A stretch of DNA of 17,138 bases, from assembly GCA_946477805.1 (NCBI GenBank), contig CAMKZP010000021.1:1-17138 (forward strand). The letters are read 5' to 3'. This DNA comes from an uncultured Enterobacter sp. GTDB taxonomy: Bacteria > Pseudomonadota > Gammaproteobacteria > Enterobacterales > Enterobacteriaceae. Both the position numbers and the translations under genes were made by a program. Shown piece after piece: positions 12,631 through 17,138 of this stretch. The notes under the pieces are model-generated. The model did no database searches. It was not told the origin of the DNA and saw nothing but the letters and a program-made list of their open reading frames with translations. Positions within the stretch are counted from its first letter, which is position 1, and every line of letters starts with the position of its first letter.

Positions 12631-13083
12631 ATGCATTTCGATACTCCCACCCGTCAGCGCTGGATGCGCGCGCTGGCCCACAGCCAGCCTGCCGCGCTGT
12701 CTGGCCGCATGAAGGCGCTCAGCCTGGCGCCAGACTACGACGTCATCCGCGCGCCGGAAATCGGCCTGGTACAGATCCAGGCGCGCATGGGCGGCACCGG
12801 CGAGCGCTTTTTCGCCGGGGATGCCCCTCTCACCCGCGCGGCGATCCGCCTCAGCAGCGGCACGCTGGGCTACAGCTACGTGCTGGGGCGCGACAAAGCG
12901 CACGCCGAGCGCTGCGCGGTGATCGACGCGCTTTTGCAGGAACAGCCGCATTTTCAGCCGCTGATGGAAACCCTTATTGCCCCGCTGGAAGCCGACCGCG
13001 CCGCGCGCGCTGCCGCGCGTCAGGCCGAAGTAAATACCAGCCGGGTCGACTTCTTTACGCTCGTTCGCGGAGATAACGCATGA
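12631..13083 (+). CDS. phnG: C-P lyase core subunit PhnG
   Basis: PhnG is a 150-residue soluble subunit of the carbon-phosphorus lyase core, which in E. coli is a G2H2I2J2 complex. It is needed, with PhnH, PhnI and PhnL, to attach the phosphonate to C1' of ATP with release of adenine. Recognisable blocks are RQRWMRALAHS at the N terminus, GLVQIQARMGGTGERFFAGD and GTLGYSYVLGRDKAHAERCAV. The ATG directly follows the phnF stop, and the 3' end overlaps phnH by 4 bases, so translation is coupled through the core genes. Confidence 0.97.
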   Translation: MHFDTPTRQRWMRALAHSQPAALSGRMKALSLAPDYDVIRAPEIGLVQIQARMGGTGERFFAGDAPLTRAAIRLSSGTLGYSYVLGRDKAHAERCAVIDALLQEQPHFQPLMETLIAPLEADRAARAAARQAEVNTSRVDFFTLVRGDNA

Positions 13084-13664
13084 CGCTTCAACCTGCTTTT
13101 ACCCTGGCCGTCCAGGATGCCCAACACAGTTTTCGCCGCCTGCTGAAGGCCATGAGCGAGCCGGGCGTGATTGTCTCGCTGCACCCGCTTTCACAGGGCT
13201 GGCTACCGCTGAATCTGGCGACCACCAGCGTGCTGCTGACCCTTGCCGACAGCGACACGCCGGTTTGGCTCTCGGGCGCACTGTCGAACGATATCGCCAG
13301 CCAGAACCTGCGTTTTCACACCGGCGCTCCGCGGGTTGAGCAGCCGCAGCAGGCGGTCTTTGCCGTGGCGGACGAACAGATTAGCCACGAGCAGCTCAAC
13401 GCCCTGAGCGAAGGGAGCGCCGTTGCCCCGGAAACCAGCGCCACGCTGATCCTGCAGGTCTCCAGCCTGAGCGGCGGGCGCATGCTGCGCCTGACGGGGG
13501 CGGGCATCGCCGACGAGCGCATGGTCGCGCCGCAGCTGCCGGAGTGCATTATTCACGAGCTGACCGAGCGCCCGCACCCGTTCCCGCTGGGCATTGACCT
13601 GATCCTGACCTGCGGCGAGCGCCTGCTGGCGATCCCGCGGACCACCCACGTGGAGGTGTGCTGA
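13080..13664 (+). CDS. phnH: C-P lyase core subunit PhnH
   Basis: PhnH is a 194-residue core subunit, the same length as in E. coli. The family adopts a PLP-transferase-like fold without the cofactor, and PhnH serves in subunit contacts of the core complex. The opening TLQPAFTLAVQDAQHSFRRL, the GVIVSL block and the closing HPFPLGIDLILTCGERLLAIPRTT are typical. It starts in an ATGA overlap with phnG, and its TGA shares one base with the phnI ATG (TGATG). The tight overlaps suggest balanced synthesis of complex partners. Confidence 0.97.
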   Translation: MTLQPAFTLAVQDAQHSFRRLLKAMSEPGVIVSLHPLSQGWLPLNLATTSVLLTLADSDTPVWLSGALSNDIASQNLRFHTGAPRVEQPQQAVFAVADEQISHEQLNALSEGSAVAPETSATLILQVSSLSGGRMLRLTGAGIADERMVAPQLPECIIHELTERPHPFPLGIDLILTCGERLLAIPRTTHVEVC

Positions 13665-14728
13665 TGTACGTAGCCGTTAAAGGGGGCGAGAAGGCAATTG
13701 CCGCCGCCCATGCGCTGCAGGCGCACAGACGACGGGGCGATGAAGCGCTCCCCGAGCTGAGCGTCGCCCAGATTGAGCAGCAGCTAAGCCTGGCCGTCGA
13801 CCGCGTAATGACCGAAGGCGGCGTCGCCGACCGCGAGCTGGCGGCGCTGGCGCTGAAGCAGGCCAGCGGCGACAGCGTGGAAGCCATCTTCCTGCTGCGC
13901 GCCTGGCGCACCACCGTTCCCCGTCTGGCGGTGAGCGAGCCGGTAAAAACGGAAGAGATGCGCCTGGAGCGCCGCATTTCCGCAGTCTACAAAGATATTC
14001 CCGGCGGCCAGCTGCTTGGCCCCACCTACGATTACACCCATCGTCTGCTGGATTTCACCCTGCTGGCGAACGGCGAAGCGCCGCAGCTTAACCCCGCTTA
14101 TGCCGTTCAGCAGCCCTCGCCGCACGTCTTTAGCCTGCTGGCAAAACAGGGTCTGGCGAAAGCAGAAGACGATTCGGGCGTACAGCCAGATGATATTACC
14201 CGCACGCCGCCGGTCTACCCGTGCTCCCGCTCGTCGCGCCTGCAGCAGCTGATGCGCGGGGACGAAGGCTACCTGCTGGCACTTGCTTACTCCACCCAGC
14301 GCGGTTACGGGCGTAACCACCCGTTTGCGGCAGAGATCCGCAGCGGCCGTCTCGACGTCGAAATCGTGCCGGAAGAGCTGGGCTTTGCGGTGAACGTCGG
14401 CGAGCTGCTGATGACCGAGTGCGAAATGGTCAACGGTTTTGTCGCACCGGAAAACGACGCTCCGCACTTCACCCGCGGCTACGGGCTGGCGTTTGGCCTG
14501 AGCGAGCGTAAGGCCATGGCGATGGCGCTGATTGACCGCGCCCTGCAGGCGCCGGACTACGGCGAGCACGCTACCGGCCCGGCGCAGGATGAAGAGTTCG
14601 TGCTGGCCCACGCGGACAACGTCGAGGCTGCTGGCTTTGTCTCGCACCTCAAGCTGCCGCACTACGTCGATTTCCAGGCCGAGCTGGAGCTGCTGAAACG
14701 TCTGCAACGGGAGCACACCAATGGCTAA
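13664..14728 (+). CDS. phnI: C-P lyase core subunit PhnI, nucleosidase
   Basis: PhnI is a 354-residue subunit, the length known from E. coli. Alone it is a purine nucleosidase. With PhnG, PhnH and PhnL it displaces adenine from ATP by the phosphonate to give alpha-D-ribose-1-phosphonate-5-triphosphate. The characteristic start MYVAVKGGEKAIAAAHAL is present, as are the blocks GPTYDYTHRLLDFTLLANGE and YLLALAYSTQRGYGRNHPFA. The frame opens two codons earlier at a GTG, but the ATG at 13664 overlapping the phnH stop fits the family. It overlaps phnJ by 8 bases. A 310-codon frame antisense to it is a by-product of its high-G+C codon pattern. Confidence 0.97.
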   Translation: MYVAVKGGEKAIAAAHALQAHRRRGDEALPELSVAQIEQQLSLAVDRVMTEGGVADRELAALALKQASGDSVEAIFLLRAWRTTVPRLAVSEPVKTEEMRLERRISAVYKDIPGGQLLGPTYDYTHRLLDFTLLANGEAPQLNPAYAVQQPSPHVFSLLAKQGLAKAEDDSGVQPDDITRTPPVYPCSRSSRLQQLMRGDEGYLLALAYSTQRGYGRNHPFAAEIRSGRLDVEIVPEELGFAVNVGELLMTECEMVNGFVAPENDAPHFTRGYGLAFGLSERKAMAMALIDRALQAPDYGEHATGPAQDEEFVLAHADNVEAAGFVSHLKLPHYVDFQAELELLKRLQREHTNG

Positions 14729-15566
14729 CCTGAGCGGCTACAGCTTTGCCTATCTGGACGAGCAAACCAAACGTATGATCCGCCGCGCCATCCTGAAAGC
14801 GGTGGCCATTCCGGGCTATCAGGTGCCGTTTGGCGGCCGCGAAATGCCGATGCCCTACGGCTGGGGCACGGGCGGAATTCAGATCACCGCCAGCGTGATC
14901 GGCGAAGCGGACGTGCTTAAAGTCATCGATCAGGGCGCCGACGACACCACTAACGCCGTGTCGATCCGCAACTTCTTTAAGCGCGTGACCGGGGTCGCCA
15001 CCACCGAAAAAACCGAAGACGCGACGCTGATCCAGACCCGCCACCGCATTCCGGAAACCCCGCTAACCGAAGATCAGATTTTGATTTTCCAGGTGCCGAT
15101 CCCCGAGCCGCTGCGCTTTATCGAGCCGCGCGAAACCGAAACCCGCACCCTGCACGCGCTGGAAGAGTACGGGATCATGCAGGTGAAACTGTACGAAGAC
15201 ATCGCCCGCTTCGGCCATATCGCCACCACCTACGCCTACCCGGTGAAGGTGAACGGGCGCTACGTGATGGACCCGTCGCCGATCCCGAAATTCGATAACC
15301 CGAAGATGGACATGATGCCCGCCCTGCAGCTGTTCGGCGCCGGGCGTGAAAAACGCATCTACGCCGTCCCGCCCTTCACGCGTGTCGAAAGCCTGGATTT
15401 TGACGATCACCCGTTTACGGTGCAGGAGTGGGACCAGCCGTGCGCCATCTGCGGCTCGACGCACAGCTATCTGGACGAAGTGGTGCTGGACGACACGGGC
15501 AAACGGATGTTCGTCTGCTCCGATACCGATTACTGCCGCCAACAGAGCGAGGCGAATGGCCAATGA
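14721..15566 (+). CDS. phnJ: Radical SAM C-P lyase PhnJ
   Basis: PhnJ cleaves the C-P bond of 5-phosphoribose-1-phosphonate, releasing an alkane (methane from methylphosphonate) and a cyclic ribose phosphate. It is an unusual radical-SAM enzyme whose [4Fe-4S] cysteines lie near the C terminus. C241, C244 and C266 are all present in CAICGSTHS...MFVC, as is C272, the proposed thiyl radical residue. G32 in the PGYQVPFGGREMPMP segment is the proposed glycyl radical site. At 281 residues it equals E. coli PhnJ. It overlaps phnI by 8 bases and phnK by 4. No catalytic residue is missing, so the lyase should be active. Confidence 0.98.
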   Translation: MANLSGYSFAYLDEQTKRMIRRAILKAVAIPGYQVPFGGREMPMPYGWGTGGIQITASVIGEADVLKVIDQGADDTTNAVSIRNFFKRVTGVATTEKTEDATLIQTRHRIPETPLTEDQILIFQVPIPEPLRFIEPRETETRTLHALEEYGIMQVKLYEDIARFGHIATTYAYPVKVNGRYVMDPSPIPKFDNPKMDMMPALQLFGAGREKRIYAVPPFTRVESLDFDDHPFTVQEWDQPCAICGSTHSYLDEVVLDDTGKRMFVCSDTDYCRQQSEANGQ

Positions 15567-16318
15567 AACCGCTGCTTTCGGTTAATAACCTGACCCACCT
15601 GTATGCGCCGGGCAAAGGCTTTAGCGACGTGACGTTCGAGCTGTGGCCGGGCGAAGTGCTGGGCATTGTGGGCGAGTCCGGCTCCGGCAAAACCACCCTG
15701 CTGAAATCCATCTCCGCGCGCCTGCCGCCGCAGAACGGCGACATTTTGTATGAGGGCTCCTCGCTGTACGGCATGAGCGAGGCGGAGCGCCGCCGCCTGC
15801 TGCGCACCGAGTGGGGCGTGGTGCACCAGCACCCGATGGACGGACTGCGCCGTCAGGTCTCCGCCGGGGGCAACATCGGCGAACGGCTGATGGCCACCGG
15901 CGCGCGGCATTACGGCGACATCCGCGCCGCCGCCCGGCGCTGGCTGGAGGAGGTGGAAATCCCCGCCTCGCGCATCGACGACCTGCCCACCACCTTCTCC
16001 GGCGGCATGCAGCAGCGCCTGCAGATTGCCCGCAACCTGGTCACCCATCCGAAGCTGGTGTTTATGGATGAACCCACCGGCGGGCTGGACGTCTCGGTGC
16101 AGGCGCGCCTGCTCGACCTGCTGCGCGGCCTGGTGGTGGAGCTGAACCTGGCGGTGGTGATTGTCACCCACGATCTGGGCGTCGCGCGCCTGCTGGCGGA
16201 CCGCCTGCTGGTGATGAAGCAGGGTCAGGTGGTGGAAAGTGGGCTAACCGACCGCGTGCTCGACGACCCCCACCATCCGTACACCCAGCTGCTGGTGTCG
16301 TCCGTGCTGCAGAACTGA
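15563..16318 (+). CDS. phnK: C-P lyase-associated ABC ATPase PhnK
   Basis: PhnK is a 251-residue ABC-type ATPase that binds the C-P lyase core at the PhnJ interface rather than a membrane permease. It resembles the ATPases of oligopeptide importers. The motifs are complete: Walker A GESGSGKTT (37-45), Q-loop Q89, signature FSGGMQ (145-150), Walker B VFMDEP with D169 and E170, and switch H203. The C terminus ends HPYTQLLVSSVLQN as in E. coli. The frame runs open for 45 codons upstream inside phnJ, but the ATG at 15563, overlapping the phnJ TGA, gives the family N terminus. It is one residue shorter than E. coli PhnK at the start. A REP pair separates it from phnL. Confidence 0.97.
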   Translation: MKPLLSVNNLTHLYAPGKGFSDVTFELWPGEVLGIVGESGSGKTTLLKSISARLPPQNGDILYEGSSLYGMSEAERRRLLRTEWGVVHQHPMDGLRRQVSAGGNIGERLMATGARHYGDIRAAARRWLEEVEIPASRIDDLPTTFSGGMQQRLQIARNLVTHPKLVFMDEPTGGLDVSVQARLLDLLRGLVVELNLAVVIVTHDLGVARLLADRLLVMKQGQVVESGLTDRVLDDPHHPYTQLLVSSVLQN

Positions 16319-16328
16319 GGGTGCTGTC

Positions 16329-16392
16329 GCCGGGTGGCCCTGCGCTTATCCGGCCTACAAACCGCGCGGGTAAGGCGAAGTCGCCACCCGGC
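16329..16392. repeat. REP pair (BIME-like) between phnK and phnL
   Basis: A REP unit at 16329-16358 starts GCCGGGTGG and ends CTTATCCGGCCTAC, the standard enterobacterial form. A second, inverted unit lies at 16366-16392, ending CCACCCGGC. GCCGGGTGG (16329-16337) pairs with CCACCCGGC (16384-16392). The element fills the 95-base gap between the phnK stop and the phnL ATG. Such pairs can bind gyrase or IHF, stabilise the upstream mRNA, or reduce downstream expression. Confidence 0.85.
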
Positions 16393-16413
16393 AAAATGAA
16401 TCGTGAGGCCAAC

Positions 16414-17094
16414 ATGATCCACGTTGAAAATGTCAGTAAGACCTTTGTGCTCCACCAGCAAAACGGCGTGCGCCTGCCGGTCCTGCAAAACGCCTCATTA
16501 GAGGTCAGGCGCGGCGAATGCGTGGTGCTGCACGGCCATTCCGGCAGCGGAAAATCAACGCTGCTGCGATCCCTGTACGCGAATTATCTGCCGGACGAAG
16601 GGCATATTCACATTCGCCATAATGATGAGTGGGTGGATCTGGTGCAGGCACCGGCGCGTAAGGTGCTGGAAGTGCGCCGCGCGACGATCGGCTGGGTCAG
16701 CCAGTTTCTGCGGGTGATCCCCAGGATCGCCGCCCTGGACGTGGTCATGCAGCCCCTGCTGGATCTCGGCGTGCCGCGCGAAGCCTGCGCCGCCAAAGCG
16801 GCCAGCCTGCTGACGCGCCTCAACGTGCCGGAGCGCCTGTGGCAGCTCGCCCCGTCGACCTTTTCCGGCGGCGAACAGCAGCGCGTGAACATCGCGCGCG
16901 GGTTTATCGTCGATTACCCCATTTTACTGCTGGATGAACCCACCGCCTCGCTCGACGACAAAAACAGCGCCGCCGTGGTGGCGCTGATCGAACAGGCCAA
17001 AGCGCGCGGAGCGGCGATCGTCGGGATCTTCCACGACGAGAGCGTGCGCGACCGCGTGGCGGACAGACTGCACCCGATGGGGACCAACGCATGA
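16414..17094 (+). CDS. phnL: C-P lyase ABC-type protein PhnL
   Basis: PhnL is a 226-residue ABC-type protein required, with PhnG, PhnH and PhnI, for coupling phosphonate to ATP. Walker A GHSGSGKST (41-49), Q97, signature FSGGEQ (150-155), Walker B LLLDEP with D174 and E175, and H207 are all present. The frame is open back to 16321, but those codons lie in the REP pair. The ATG at 16414 has a GTGAGG Shine-Dalgarno (16403-16408) and gives the E. coli start and length. It overlaps phnM by 4 bases. Confidence 0.97.
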   Translation: MIHVENVSKTFVLHQQNGVRLPVLQNASLEVRRGECVVLHGHSGSGKSTLLRSLYANYLPDEGHIHIRHNDEWVDLVQAPARKVLEVRRATIGWVSQFLRVIPRIAALDVVMQPLLDLGVPREACAAKAASLLTRLNVPERLWQLAPSTFSGGEQQRVNIARGFIVDYPILLLDEPTASLDDKNSAAVVALIEQAKARGAAIVGIFHDESVRDRVADRLHPMGTNA

Positions 17095-17138
17095 TTATCA
17101 ATAACGTCAGGCTGGTGCTGGAAAACGACGTGGTGGAC
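17091..17138 (+). CDS. phnM: PhnM pyrophosphohydrolase, 5' end only
   Basis: The first 16 codons, MIINNVRLVLENDVVD, match the start of E. coli PhnM, a 378-residue amidohydrolase-family enzyme. It hydrolyses ribose-1-phosphonate-5-triphosphate to the 5-phosphate plus pyrophosphate, just before the PhnJ step. The ATG overlaps the phnL stop (ATGA). The window ends here, so the metal-binding residues cannot be checked. Confidence 0.9.
   Translation, partial: MIINNVRLVLENDVVD

Noticed and set aside
11911..12951. 346-codon frame on the minus strand opposite phnF and phnG
   Set aside because: It lies wholly antisense to two well-recognised genes, has an Ala/Arg/Val-rich shadow composition, matches no family and has no ribosome site. 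High third-position G+C of the true genes explains its length.
13784..14716. 310-codon frame antisense to phnI
   Set aside because: Shadow of phnI codon bias, low-complexity Gln/Arg/Val composition and no recognisable domain.

Overview
The window is a stretch of enterobacterial chromosome, most like Enterobacter or a close relative (Leclercia/Lelliottia-type). This rests on near-identical, nearly colinear matches, recalled from memory, to the E. coli proP / yjcZ-crfC / yjdM / yjdN / phn region. It also rests on REP-type palindromes between genes and on the high G+C of the phn genes. Two genes are not in this place in E. coli K-12: a NicO-type nickel/cobalt transporter (142-1095) and kdgT (3280-4272). 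No phage, IS element, tRNA, rRNA or CRISPR array is visible.

Layout. 1-141: left edge with DnaA-box-like 9-mers and a -10 element. 142-1095 (+): NicO family metal exporter. 1103-1124: shared terminator. 1129-2631 (-): proP, an osmoprotectant/H+ symporter whose upstream region keeps a perfect CRP site and P1- and P2-like -10 elements. 2632-3279: AT-rich divergent control region, with a near-consensus KdgR operator before kdgT. 3280-4272 (+): kdgT. 4283-4313: strong convergent hairpin. 4318-7544 (-): yjcZ and crfC, overlapping by 4 nt. 7545-8136: AT-rich intergenic region with an unexplained inverted repeat and one doubtful small ORF. 8137-9005 (+): yjdM and yjdN, separated by a REP hairpin. 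9163 to the window end (+): the C-P lyase operon phnCDEFGHIJKL, plus the first 16 codons of phnM.

How the genes work together. PhnD binds phosphonate in the periplasm, PhnE is the permease and PhnC the ATPase. PhnF is a GntR/HutC-type regulator. PhnG, PhnH, PhnI and PhnJ form the C-P lyase core, to which PhnK binds. PhnI with G, H and L couples the phosphonate to the ribose of ATP, PhnM removes pyrophosphate, and the radical-SAM enzyme PhnJ breaks the C-P bond. All genes fully inside the window are intact, with PhnJ's cluster cysteines and glycyl-radical site present. PhnE is open over its full length, unlike the cryptic K-12 allele, so the operon looks functional. The genes from phnF to phnK abut or overlap closely. 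The only gaps, phnD-phnE and phnK-phnL, each hold a palindromic repeat element.

I found no convincing undescribed system. The best second-look items are non-coding: the composite palindrome between phnD and phnE, two unassigned inverted repeats (3182-3211 and 7665-7687), the KdgR operator of kdgT, and the DnaA-box pair at the left edge.
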